The notes beneath the pieces are model-generated. The model had not been told where the DNA came from, made no database searches, and was given only the letters and a program-made list of their open reading frames with translations. 64,000 nucleotides of DNA, taken from the NCBI RefSeq assembly GCF_017349315.1, contig NZ_JAFMPP010000001.1, positions 186,001 through 250,000 of the forward strand, written 5' to 3'. The DNA comes from Jiella flava. GTDB taxonomy: Bacteria; Pseudomonadota; Alphaproteobacteria; Rhizobiales; Rhizobiaceae. The translations under genes and the position numbers were made by a program. Of the stretch, positions 1 through 8,192 are shown one piece after another. Positions within the stretch are counted from its first letter, which is position 1; each line of letters starts with the position of its first letter.

Positions 1-585
1 GCCGGCGGCCTTGACCTTGTCGGCTGCGGCCATGAAATCAGCGAATGACTTGATCGGCAGTTTGACGCCCGCCTCTTCCAGCACCTTTTGATTGTAGTAG
101 ACGCCGACGATCTCGCCGAGCGAAGAGATGCCATAGGTCGGACCGACGCCAAATTCGCCCTTGTCCGACCAGCGGTCGCGCTCCAGCAGACCATCGGACT
201 GGCTCTCGGCCCAACCATATTGCTTGATGAAGGCATCAATCGGTTCGAGCAGATGTTGCTTGACCATCAGGCCCATGGCTCCGGCGCCCTGATTGACCTT
301 CGTTACGTCCGGGCCATCGCCCGACGAGACGGCGAGCTTCAAAGTCATGTTCAAATCCGTGAAATCCCGCACGGTCCGGTCGAGTTTGACGTCAGGATGC
401 GCCTTCGTGAAATTGCCGTTCAGCTCCGTCATCACGGCGGCACGTGATTGAGAATCGTGATCGTCCCAGACCGTCAGGGACGCAGCATGGACCCCGGTCG
501 AAAGGCCGAGCATGGCGATACAGGCAAGAATACCGCCCCTCCTCGACTTCGGCGACAGGCCAAGCGAAAGTATGCTGTCGAACAT
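1..585 (-). CDS. Extracellular solute-binding protein of a sugar ABC transporter (family 1), C-terminus cut off
   Basis: The first 195 codons of a periplasmic binding protein read leftwards out of the window. The start at 585 follows an AGGTGG ribosome site. The N-terminus has a twin-arginine-like basic patch (SRRGG), a hydrophobic stretch and a probable cleavage after VHAA. The mature protein opens ASLTVWDDHDSQ and continues with the GDGPDV and YYNQKVLEEAGV blocks typical of family 1 sugar-binding proteins. Family knowledge says it captures an oligosaccharide and hands it to two permeases, probably encoded beyond base 1. The MalK-type ATPase at 6117 is a plausible energiser (inference). The ligand cannot be read from the sequence, though nearby NagB and glycosidases suggest an amino-sugar-containing or acidic oligosaccharide. 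Confidence 0.85.
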   Translation of the reverse strand, partial: MFDSILSLGLSPKSRRGGILACIAMLGLSTGVHAASLTVWDDHDSQSRAAVMTELNGNFTKAHPDVKLDRTVRDFTDLNMTLKLAVSSGDGPDVTKVNQGAGAMGLMVKQHLLEPIDAFIKQYGWAESQSDGLLERDRWSDKGEFGVGPTYGISSLGEIVGVYYNQKVLEEAGVKLPIKSFADFMAAADKVKAAG

Positions 586-795
586 CGGTTCCACCTTTCT
601 GATTGGGTCTATCCATTTTCTTCGTTTCGGCCCGCCGGCACTTTCGCCGACGAACCGCCATGCTGCGCTGGGCCTTTACCGGTCCGGCGAATTGCTGCTA
701 AAGCTCGCGTGTCCGGTCGTCATGATCGCGCATTGTCTGAATTTCGGCCCGACGCGCCCGTCGGCAGCGTCAATCGACGCAAGGCCGGGCACGCC

Positions 796-1455
796 ATGGC
801 TGGCAAACAAGTCACCGTTGAAATGATGCCCCGTTCCAGCTGCTGTCGTATCCGCCCAGCCGTCGACGACGACGCGGACGCCCTCTTCGATATCTGCCTG
901 AAGACAGCCGACGCCGGCGCTGATGCGAGCGCCCTCTTTGGCGATCCGCGTCTGCCCGGCTACATCTGGTCGGTGCCCTATCTGAAACTTGCGCCCGAAT
1001 TCGCTTATGTGCTTGCCGACGGCCTGCGCACGATCGGCTACGTCCTCGCGGTAGCGGATACGGCCCGGTTCGAAGACGAGCTTGAAAAAACCTGGTGGCC
1101 TCAGGTGCGTCGCGCGGTGGCCGACCTGCCACCCCGACGGCCGAATGATGCGCAGGCGCTTGAGCGGATCGCCGCGCCGCGACGAAGCCCACAATGGCTG
1201 CTCACCGATTATCCGGCGCATCTTCACATCAACATTCTGCCGATCAGGCAGTCTTCTGGATGGGGGCGCAAGATGGTCAACAAGACGCTTGACGCCTTGT
1301 CGTCGGCCCACGTGCCGGGCGTCCACGTCGGCCTGCACCCCCTGAACGAACGAGCACGGAGCTTTTACAGCCATCTCGGTTTTGAGAATGTCAGCCGCGA
1401 TGGTCATATCCTTTATGCGCGCCGGCTCCCGGGGCACGAAGGCAAGGCGGGGTGA
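796..1455 (+). CDS. GNAT-family N-acetyltransferase
   Basis: A 219-residue protein with an N-terminal start of GNAT type (CRIRPAVDDDADALFDIC). The C-terminal acetyl-CoA fold includes HINILPIRQSSGWGRKMV, corresponding to the pantetheine-binding Q/RxxGxG/A loop, and the closing NERARSFYSHLGF motif. Reading frame extends upstream to 448, but that part is arginine- and proline-rich without family resemblance, so I start at 796; 823 or 826 are alternatives. It lies divergent from the solute-binding protein and convergent with the glycosidase, inside a carbohydrate locus, so an amino-sugar acceptor is possible. The substrate is not determinable from sequence. Confidence 0.75.
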   Translation: MAGKQVTVEMMPRSSCCRIRPAVDDDADALFDICLKTADAGADASALFGDPRLPGYIWSVPYLKLAPEFAYVLADGLRTIGYVLAVADTARFEDELEKTWWPQVRRAVADLPPRRPNDAQALERIAAPRRSPQWLLTDYPAHLHINILPIRQSSGWGRKMVNKTLDALSSAHVPGVHVGLHPLNERARSFYSHLGFENVSRDGHILYARRLPGHEGKAG

Positions 1456-1466
1456 CGGTCTGCCGT

Positions 1467-3224
1467 TCATGACTGACCCTCCGCATTCACAGCTTCGAGG
1501 CCGTATTTGAGAACGACGGCGGCGGGCATGGCGCTCCAGCCCTGAAGCAGGGATCCGCGCCCATAGGGGGGCGAGAAATATTCCACCGCCCCCGCCCAGC
1601 CGTTGGCAAGGCAGGTCTCCCACCAGCGCGTCAGGGCATAGCGTGCGCCGCCCAGGCCACGGCGCAGACGTTCTTCCGCATAAGCGCCGTCCCAATAGGG
1701 CCAGTCAGAACCGTTGTGATAGCGGAAATGGAAGGCCGTCTTGGAACGCGTATCCTTCGCCCGCTTGAAAGGCGGATAGGCGCAAAGCACCCCCCAGTCG
1801 CCGTAGGGCTGTTCGCTATTGTGGCGCGATTCGAGGACCTTGCCGAAGGCATTGAGCAGGCCGATGGCGCGCTCGGGCGAAATTGCGTCGTAACGGGCGA
1901 GCGTGACGCTGTCGAGGACGAGATGATCTTCGACGAAGCCGTCTGGGGCAATGTAGTCGGCATAGCTGCCGCGCTCGGAAACAAAGAGCCTATCCTCGAC
2001 TTCCGCACGCGCCTTCGCCGCCACCTCACGCGCCTTTCCGGCAAGCATCGGGTCGTGGTCGGCGCCAAGTTTTGCCACCGCGTCCAGGCTCCCGACGAAA
2101 AGGCCGAGGTCGTAGGAAACGAGGCCTTCGCGATAGACGTTGTCCGCCCAGTCTCGATCGTTCCGAGGCTTCAGCGGAAGCACGCTGTCCCGCCCCGCAA
2201 ATCCGAGATAGCGCTCGATAATCGTCGCAACGATCGGCCAATGCGCCTGCGCTTCGGCAATATCGCCGGTCGCCTCGACATAATCGCCGAGAAAAAGGAT
2301 GAAGAAGAGCGGGCTATCGAAATGGTCGCTCCACCAATCGCCCGGTCTGTTGTGATGGTCGGGAAAGGCCTTGACGCGCTTGCCCGGATTGGCCCTGCAA
2401 TCGGCGACGAAACGTTGCCAGGCTTGTGATTGCGCCGGTCCTGTGAGAATCACGCCGCTCGGCGCCTCACCGTCGGGCTGGATGCCTTTCGCCAGGAGCC
2501 GGATTTCCTCGCGCACGGCCTCTGGCGCGAGTCTCAGGAGCGCCTGCATCGTCCAGTAGCCGTCACGATAATATGTCCGTGCCGGCGCGCTATAGGCTTG
2601 GCCCGCCGCCAATCCGGCAAAGGCGCCATTCTCATCCTGCCGGATGCTCGACAAAGCCGCATGCACCCCCTGCACGACCATACTGCGGAGAAGCGGATCG
2701 GCCTCCGGAGCCGCGTCGCAGCGCATGGCATAATCCGCCGCCTCGGCGACGATCTGTTCATTCGAAAGAGCAAATGCGCCTTCAGCCTCTGCCAGCGACG
2801 CTCCGACGGCGATCCGCAGGTCGGCCCCGTCCGTCTCGACGATGACCACGCCCCAGCCGATCTCTGCGGTTCGGCGACCTTTCGTTCTTGTGACCTTGGC
2901 TTTGGCGGCCTCGCCGGTCGTCTCATGCCACCAGGCACAGCGGCGGGCCGGATGAAGTGATGTCAGCTGCGCCCCTGTGATCAGCAGGATCGGCTTCGAC
3001 TGGGCGACATAGATTGCACCATTCGCCGCAACGAGCCGGTTGGGGCCGTAGACATAGGGGGCGCAAAGCGACGAAAATCGCACCCGCCCAAGGCTGCCCG
3101 ACGCCCAGAGAGCCAGATCGACATAGCCTTCCGGGCTGACGTCCGCCTGCAGTCGCGGCGCCATGATCGGCAGGAGAACCGGATGCGAGGTGGTGACTTC
3201 GCCTTCGGGCGTCGGCTTCATCAT
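1467..3224 (-). CDS. Six-hairpin (alpha/alpha)6 glycosidase-like protein, glycogen-debranching/trehalase-like
   Basis: About 585 residues. The C-terminal two thirds resemble (alpha/alpha)6-barrel glycoside hydrolases: RTYYRDGYWTMQALLRL, PGDWWSDHFDSPLFFILF, KPRNDRDWADNVYREGL and FRYHNGSDWPYWDGAYAEE are the conserved Trp/Asp-rich blocks, with DRDWADN and the C-terminal acidic residues candidates for catalysis. No signal peptide is evident, so it probably acts on imported oligosaccharide in the cytoplasm. I place the start at the tandem ATG at 3224 because the reading frame further upstream (to 3476) is Arg/Cys-rich and looks non-coding; the ribosome site is weak and the start is uncertain. It is convergent with the acetyltransferase and divergent from the ROK regulator. 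Exact specificity is unknown. Confidence 0.7.
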   Translation of the reverse strand: MMKPTPEGEVTTSHPVLLPIMAPRLQADVSPEGYVDLALWASGSLGRVRFSSLCAPYVYGPNRLVAANGAIYVAQSKPILLITGAQLTSLHPARRCAWWHETTGEAAKAKVTRTKGRRTAEIGWGVVIVETDGADLRIAVGASLAEAEGAFALSNEQIVAEAADYAMRCDAAPEADPLLRSMVVQGVHAALSSIRQDENGAFAGLAAGQAYSAPARTYYRDGYWTMQALLRLAPEAVREEIRLLAKGIQPDGEAPSGVILTGPAQSQAWQRFVADCRANPGKRVKAFPDHHNRPGDWWSDHFDSPLFFILFLGDYVEATGDIAEAQAHWPIVATIIERYLGFAGRDSVLPLKPRNDRDWADNVYREGLVSYDLGLFVGSLDAVAKLGADHDPMLAGKAREVAAKARAEVEDRLFVSERGSYADYIAPDGFVEDHLVLDSVTLARYDAISPERAIGLLNAFGKVLESRHNSEQPYGDWGVLCAYPPFKRAKDTRSKTAFHFRYHNGSDWPYWDGAYAEERLRRGLGGARYALTRWWETCLANGWAGAVEYFSPPYGRGSLLQGWSAMPAAVVLKYGLEAVNAEGQS

Positions 3225-3474
3225 GGGCGTGTCAAAGGCCAGTCGGTCGATGCGGCGCCGCAAACGCCTGAGCAAACGGATGCGCAAATTGCGACAAATG
3301 CCCGCTGCACCGCTCCCGTCGACCGCGCGACGAGGCGACAACAGATCAGGCCTGCGGCAGTGTCTGGTCCGGCGCCAGAGGTGCGCAGAGCGCAATACTC
3401 CCGCTGCACACGTTCCGGCATCGCACGTCTCCGCAATTGCGCGTTTGTAAGGCAAGCCTAGAGAAACAGCACTC

Positions 3475-3497
3475 ATTTGTCAAGGTAATGGACAAAT
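3475..3497. promoter_or_regulatory. Perfect dyad ATTTGTC-N9-GACAAAT, candidate ROK operator
   Basis: Seven-base arms at 3475-3481 and 3491-3497 are exact reverse complements around a 9-base AT-rich spacer. The dyad sits in the divergent space between the glycosidase and the ROK repressor gene, where an autoregulating repressor would bind. Binding is inference. Confidence 0.5.
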
Positions 3498-3588
3498 CGT
3501 GTGAAAATGGCTAATCGACATGCCAGAACGCCGCTGTTTTGACGCTAAAACCGGCCTGTTTCGGCAAAGATGAGATTCCAAACGAACG

Positions 3589-3614
3589 AATTAGGCATAG
3601 GACCAGAACTAATT
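3589..3614. promoter_or_regulatory. Weaker dyad AATTAG-N14-CTAATT before the ROK gene
   Basis: Six-base inverted arms lie 21 bases before the ROK start codon. This could be a second operator half or chance; six-base arms in AT-rich intergenic DNA are weak evidence. Confidence 0.25.
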
Positions 3615-3634
3615 GAAGGCACAAATCCAAAGCG

Positions 3635-4816
3635 ATGGCCATGATCGTTTCCGGTGAGCAGACACCGATAGCGCGAAAAATATCCACCCATGCCGTGATC
3701 CGAACGGTCATGGCGAACGGGCCGATTTCGCGCGCCGACATCGCCAAACGCACCGGCTTATCCAAACAGACGATTTCCGAAGTGGTGCGCGATCTGGAAC
3801 AAGACGGGTGGCTGAAGCCGACGGGACGGACGGATGGACGGCCGGGCCGAACCGCCATCACTTACGAACTTGATGCCGCCGCCGGCCTCGCGGTTTCCAT
3901 CGATCTTGGCGGCACCAAGATTGCCGCCGCCATTTGCGATCTGCTTGGCAATATCGTTGCCGAACTCAAAGTGCCGACCGATCGGCGTGGCGGCATCCAC
4001 CTCGTCGAGCAATTCTGCCGCACGATCAGCGACCTAAACGCCCTCGCCGGAACATCGTCTGACAGCCTCCGCCTCATCGTCCTCGGCACGCCCGGCGTGC
4101 TCGATCCGGCGACCGGCCACATTCATGCAGCGCCCAACATTCCAGGAGTTGAGGCGATCAATCTGCGCCAGCTTCTCAGCGAAACGCTAGACATCCCCGT
4201 GATCATCGAAAATGACGTCAATCTTGCCGCCGAGGGTGAGCGGTGGAGGGGCCACGGCATTGACGTGGACAATTTCGCCTTCGTCGCGCTTGGGACCGGC
4301 ACCGGCATGGGAATCATTGCCAACGGCGCTCTGCTGCGCGGCGCGCGCGGCGCGGCCGGCGAGATCTCCTATCTTCCGATCGGCGGCGACCCGTTCGACC
4401 CCGGCGGTTTCAATCTCGGAACGTTCGAAACCGCCGTGGGAAGTATGGCCATGACGCGTCGCTATGTCGGCTTCGGCGGACGCCAGGGCGCCACCGTGGC
4501 CGACCTGTTCAACGCGTTTGAATGCGGCGAACTCAGCGCCGTTGCGGCTATTGAGGAGACGGCGCGGCTGACGGCGCTCGCGATCGCCGCCATCGGCGCG
4601 ACGCTCGACCCGGAACTGGTGATCATGGGGGGCAGCATCGGGGCGAGGCCCGAACTGGTGGAGGCCATCCGCCGCTACCTGCCACGCTGCACACCCGATC
4701 CTCCGCGAATTGAAATCAGCCATTTCGGCAATCGCGCCGCATTGATCGGCGGGATGGGAATCGCGGTCGATCACATGCACGATGATCTGTTCGGGGTCGA
4801 TCTGGGAGAGCCATGA
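3635..4816 (+). CDS. ROK-family transcriptional repressor (NagC/XylR-like)
   Basis: 393 residues. Residues about 15-65 form a winged helix-turn-helix (ISRADIAKRTGLSKQTISEVVRDLEQDGWL). The rest is a ROK sugar-kinase fold with IDLGGTK near residue 90, the ENDVNLAAEGE block and the ALGTGTGMGIIANG phosphate loop. The usual ROK zinc motif (CxCGxxGC after a conserved GH) is absent; the segment reads GEISYLPIGGDPFDPGG, so this is a zinc-free variant. ROK repressors release DNA when they bind a sugar or sugar phosphate. It is the first gene of a same-strand run through the oxidoreductase, ATPase, NagB and GH28-like gene and probably controls that locus; the ligand may be an amino-sugar phosphate (inference). 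An ATG at 3641 is an alternative start. Confidence 0.88.
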   Translation: MAMIVSGEQTPIARKISTHAVIRTVMANGPISRADIAKRTGLSKQTISEVVRDLEQDGWLKPTGRTDGRPGRTAITYELDAAAGLAVSIDLGGTKIAAAICDLLGNIVAELKVPTDRRGGIHLVEQFCRTISDLNALAGTSSDSLRLIVLGTPGVLDPATGHIHAAPNIPGVEAINLRQLLSETLDIPVIIENDVNLAAEGERWRGHGIDVDNFAFVALGTGTGMGIIANGALLRGARGAAGEISYLPIGGDPFDPGGFNLGTFETAVGSMAMTRRYVGFGGRQGATVADLFNAFECGELSAVAAIEETARLTALAIAAIGATLDPELVIMGGSIGARPELVEAIRRYLPRCTPDPPRIEISHFGNRAALIGGMGIAVDHMHDDLFGVDLGEP

Positions 4817-4865
4817 ACGGGTGGCTGCAAAGGATCGGGAATTCTGGAAAATCGGAGACTGAGGG

Positions 4866-6059
4866 ATGAAAGTCGGAATCGTCGGCCTTGGATCACGCAT
4901 GGCGCACATGGCCCACTGCTTCAAGGCACAAAAGCCGGACTTCGAATTCATCGCCTTTGCGGATCCGGCGCCGGCGGGGCGCCGCCATCTGGAAGACATC
5001 CTCGGCCTGACACTCGCCGGCTACGCGGCACTGGAAGACATGCTCCGCAACGAGCGCCTCGACATGCTAATGATCGGCTCGCCCAATCACCTGCATATCG
5101 CCCATCTCCGCACCGCTCTTCAGACGGATATCCCGCATCTCTTCGTTGAGAAACCGGTCGTGATCAGCGAGGACGAAACCTTCGAGCTTCTCAAACTGAT
5201 GCGCGATCACGACGGTCAGCGCCGACTGATGATCGGCCTCGTGCTGCGCTACTCCCCCCTCTACATCATGCTCAAAAACGCCCAGGCCAAAGGACAGCTG
5301 GGTGACATCGTCTCGATCGAGGCAGCCGAACATATCAACGGCTATCATGGCAGCTTCTTCATGCGGGATTGGCGCCGATATGCAAAATTTTCCGGCGGTT
5401 TCATGCTGGAAAAATGCTGCCACGACCTCGACCTTTATCAAGGCGTTGTTGGCCGGCGGGCCAAGTATGTCGCCAGTTTCGGCGGACGGAAAAGCTTCGT
5501 TCCGCAAAACCGCCCGGAGGTCCGGCCCAACTACGAAGCCATCGCGTTAGAGAAGGATCCAAGCGTCGCCCGGCGCATCGATCCGTTCAACCCGCGCTGG
5601 GGCGGAGGGGCCGACGATTTTGGCAGCGATGGCGACATCATCGACTACCAGACCGCACTCATCGAATACGAGGGAGGCGCGTCCTTGGCATTTCATACGA
5701 ATATGAATGTTCCCGACGAATATCGTCGTTTCGCCGTCATGGGTACCAAAGGCATGGCCGAAGGCGATTTCATCCGCAACACCTTCAAGTTGACCGACGC
5801 CTTCACCTCCAGGACGATTTCAGACAACGCCCAGGTCGGTCAGGGACGAGCCAACCATTCGGGAGCAGATGACAAGATCGCGGCGGACATCGCCGCCTAT
5901 CTCGATCATGGTTTTCCGCTGAAGGTCTCTGTGCTCGACGGGCTCGAGGCGGGCCTGACGGCGCTAAAGATCGACGAGGCACGACTTTCGCGCGCCGTGG
6001 TCGACATGACCGCCGTGTGGCAACAGTTCGACAGCTACTCTTTGACAACCCAAGCGTGA
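4866..6059 (+). CDS. Gfo/Idh/MocA-family NAD(P)-dependent oxidoreductase
   Basis: 397 residues. An N-terminal Rossmann fold opens MKVGIVGLGSRMAHMAH, an atypical GxGxxx glycine loop, and the family EKPV motif appears as FVEKPVVIS near residue 97, with its lysine expected to act in catalysis. SGGFMLEKCCHDLDLYQ is the second conserved block, containing the usual catalytic Asp and His. Members oxidise or reduce sugars, inositols or acetylated sugar nucleotides; the substrate here is unknown. A GGAG ribosome site precedes the ATG, 49 bases after the ROK gene, consistent with one operon with the downstream sugar ATPase. Confidence 0.87.
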   Translation: MKVGIVGLGSRMAHMAHCFKAQKPDFEFIAFADPAPAGRRHLEDILGLTLAGYAALEDMLRNERLDMLMIGSPNHLHIAHLRTALQTDIPHLFVEKPVVISEDETFELLKLMRDHDGQRRLMIGLVLRYSPLYIMLKNAQAKGQLGDIVSIEAAEHINGYHGSFFMRDWRRYAKFSGGFMLEKCCHDLDLYQGVVGRRAKYVASFGGRKSFVPQNRPEVRPNYEAIALEKDPSVARRIDPFNPRWGGGADDFGSDGDIIDYQTALIEYEGGASLAFHTNMNVPDEYRRFAVMGTKGMAEGDFIRNTFKLTDAFTSRTISDNAQVGQGRANHSGADDKIAADIAAYLDHGFPLKVSVLDGLEAGLTALKIDEARLSRAVVDMTAVWQQFDSYSLTTQA

Positions 6060-6062
6060 TGC

Positions 6063-6092
6063 CCGTTGCGTCCGACCGGACGCAACACGGGA
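6063..6092. repeat. Isolated palindrome related to the dispersed intergenic repeat
   Basis: CCCGTTGCGTCC and GGACGCAACACGGG pair around a GACC loop, with a two-base bulge. The core GCGTCCGACCGGACGC is the same palindrome that ends the larger dispersed repeats elsewhere in the window. It lies between the oxidoreductase and ATPase genes, where it could also affect mRNA stability. Confidence 0.6.
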
Positions 6093-6116
6093 CATGCAAA
6101 TGACGGAGATTGAGTC

Positions 6117-7262
6117 GTGGGGCAGCTTGAAATGCTCGATGTGCGCAAGGCGTTCGGCACGTTGGAAGTCATCAAGAACGTATCGTTGAAGATCCAGGAC
6201 GGCGAATTCGTCGTCTTTGTCGGCCCGTCCGGCTGCGGCAAGTCCACGCTTTTGCGCGTGATCGCGGGACTGGAAGAGATGAGCAGCGGAGACATTTGGA
6301 TCGACGGCGCTCTCGTCAACGATCTGGAACCGGCCAAGCGCGGGATCGCCATGGTGTTCCAATCCTACGCTCTTTATCCGCATATGTCGGTCTATGAGAA
6401 CATCGCCTTTCCGCTGCGCGTCGATCGGCTGCCCAAAGATGAACGCGATCGCAAAGTCCGCCGAGCTTCGGCTATCCTGAAACTCGACGAACGCCTCCAT
6501 CACAAGCCCGGACAACTCTCCGGCGGCCAGCGTCAGCGCGTCGCGATCGGCCGGGCGATCGTGCGCGAACCGTCAGTGTTTCTTTTTGACGAGCCGCTGT
6601 CCAATCTCGACGCGGCGCTTCGAGCCGATATGCGGATCGAACTGGGCAAGCTCCACAAGGAGCTTGGCGCGACGATGATCTACGTCACTCATGATCAGGT
6701 CGAGGCTATGACCATGGGCGACAGGATCGTGGTGCTCGATCAAGGTGCCATCAGTCAGGTCGGTACGCCGCTGGAACTCTATCACAAGCCGGTCAATCTC
6801 TTCGTGGCCCAGTTTATCGGCAATCCGAAAATGAACCTCCTGCCCGTCACCTGCATCGCGGCGGACGCGCGTGGCGCCACCGTTGCGCTTGCGAATGGCG
6901 CCGTTCTGACGGTGCCCGTGAAACTCGCCGCCGGCCTCAAGGGAGCCACGCTGACCCTCGGCATTCGTCCGGAGCATGTCCGTCTTGGCACGGAGGAGGA
7001 GGCGTCGCTCGAGGTGACGCCCACGGTGATCGAGCGTCTTGGCATCCACACGCTCGTCTATTCCGATTTGGAGACGAGCCAGGACGCCTTTACCGCTCTT
7101 TTCCCCGGCATGGTGGCCGCACAAACCGGCGTCCGTCAAATCGTCGGCATCAGGGCCAGCGACTGCCACCTCTTCGGTCCCGACGGGATGGCTTTGGAGC
7201 GCACTGTGGCGGCACATGAGATCGACCCGTCGGCCCTGCCGATGGAAACCGCCGCGGTTTGA
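6117..7262 (+). CDS. Sugar ABC transporter ATP-binding protein, UgpC/MalK type
   Basis: 381 residues from a GTG start. Walker A is GPSGCGKST at about residues 36-44, the Q loop follows in MVFQSYALYPHMSV, the signature is LSGGQRQRVAIGRAI, Walker B is VFLFDEPLSNLDA, and the H loop is YVTHDQVEAMTMGDR. The C-terminal 130 residues form the OB/TOBE regulatory domain of the MalK group, including LGIRPEHVRL. It energises import of carbohydrate, probably with the solute-binding protein at the start of the window and permeases outside it. The GTG is chosen because the conserved N-terminus (LDVRKAFG) begins just after it. Confidence 0.92.
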   Translation: MGQLEMLDVRKAFGTLEVIKNVSLKIQDGEFVVFVGPSGCGKSTLLRVIAGLEEMSSGDIWIDGALVNDLEPAKRGIAMVFQSYALYPHMSVYENIAFPLRVDRLPKDERDRKVRRASAILKLDERLHHKPGQLSGGQRQRVAIGRAIVREPSVFLFDEPLSNLDAALRADMRIELGKLHKELGATMIYVTHDQVEAMTMGDRIVVLDQGAISQVGTPLELYHKPVNLFVAQFIGNPKMNLLPVTCIAADARGATVALANGAVLTVPVKLAAGLKGATLTLGIRPEHVRLGTEEEASLEVTPTVIERLGIHTLVYSDLETSQDAFTALFPGMVAAQTGVRQIVGIRASDCHLFGPDGMALERTVAAHEIDPSALPMETAAV

Positions 7263-7328
7263 GCGATCGAAACATCCCGATTCACGAGACGCGCCGCCAT
7301 TCGACGCTGGCTCCGAGAAAGATCCCCA

Positions 7329-8150
7329 ATGAAAGTCCTCATCTTTCCAACAGCGTCCGAGGCCATCGCGTCCGTCGCGGACCGTGTTCTTGACGAAGTC
7401 AAGCGCAAGGCAAGCGCTGTCCTTGGCCTTGCCACGGGAGGCACGATGGAGGCTGTCTATGACCGTTTGGTTCTTCGCGCCCAGGTCGATGACGTCTCCT
7501 TCGCAAACGTCAAAAGCTTCAATCTCGACGAATATTGGGGCCTGCCACCCGACCACCCGGCGAGCTATCATACCTACATGCGCGAGCGCCTGTTCGAGCG
7601 GATCGACATCAAACTCGCGAACACGCGGCTGCCGCGGGGCGACCGGACGGACGCTGCCGCCGAATGCCGGGCCTATGAAGCCGCCATTGCAAACGCCGGC
7701 GGCATCGATTTGCAATTGCTCGGGATTGGCCGCAACGGGCACATCGGATTCAATGAGCCGACCTCCAGTCTCGCCTCGCGCACCCGCGTGAAGACACTGA
7801 CCGAGGCGACCCGCCAAGCGAACGCCGCCTTTTTCGATCGGCCCGAACATGTCCCCCCTTGCGCGCTGACCATGGGGATCGGGACAATCTTGGACGCCCG
7901 AGCCTGTGTTCTTCTCGCAATTGGCTCGGCCAAGAGTGCTGCGGTGGCCAAAGCGATTGAAGGACCGGTTGCCGCCACTTGCCCCGCTTCGGCCCTGCAG
8001 CTGCACGGCGACATGACCATGGTCCTCGATCGAGAGGCCGCCGTCGGACTGACGCTGATCGACTACTATCAAAGCGTGCATCCGGACGGCGCGCAGATCG
8101 GCGCCGGCGATCCGTGCGCGCCGCCGGCCGCGTCACCGGCCACGGACTGA
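7329..8150 (+). CDS. nagB: Glucosamine-6-phosphate deaminase
   Basis: 273 residues. It converts glucosamine 6-phosphate to fructose 6-phosphate and ammonia in the cytoplasm, the last step of amino-sugar catabolism. Seen are the phosphate loop LATGGTMEAVYDRL, the FNLDEYWGL block with the catalytic Asp at about residue 67, and GIGRNGHIGFNEP, which carries the active-site His and Glu. ALTMGIGTI and an ATCPASALQLH tail complete the family pattern. It follows the ATPase gene by 66 bases and links the locus to amino sugars. No nagA was seen in the window. Confidence 0.93.
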   Translation: MKVLIFPTASEAIASVADRVLDEVKRKASAVLGLATGGTMEAVYDRLVLRAQVDDVSFANVKSFNLDEYWGLPPDHPASYHTYMRERLFERIDIKLANTRLPRGDRTDAAAECRAYEAAIANAGGIDLQLLGIGRNGHIGFNEPTSSLASRTRVKTLTEATRQANAAFFDRPEHVPPCALTMGIGTILDARACVLLAIGSAKSAAVAKAIEGPVAATCPASALQLHGDMTMVLDREAAVGLTLIDYYQSVHPDGAQIGAGDPCAPPAASPATD

Positions 8151-8192
8151 AACCGCTGCACAAACGTCCGCTCATTTGACGAACCGATCCGC

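Noticed and set aside
3225-3476. Upstream extension of the glycosidase frame to an ATG at 3476
   Set aside because: The 84 added residues are Arg/Cys-rich and the ATG would lie inside the ROK operator-like dyad; the start at 3224 is more plausible.
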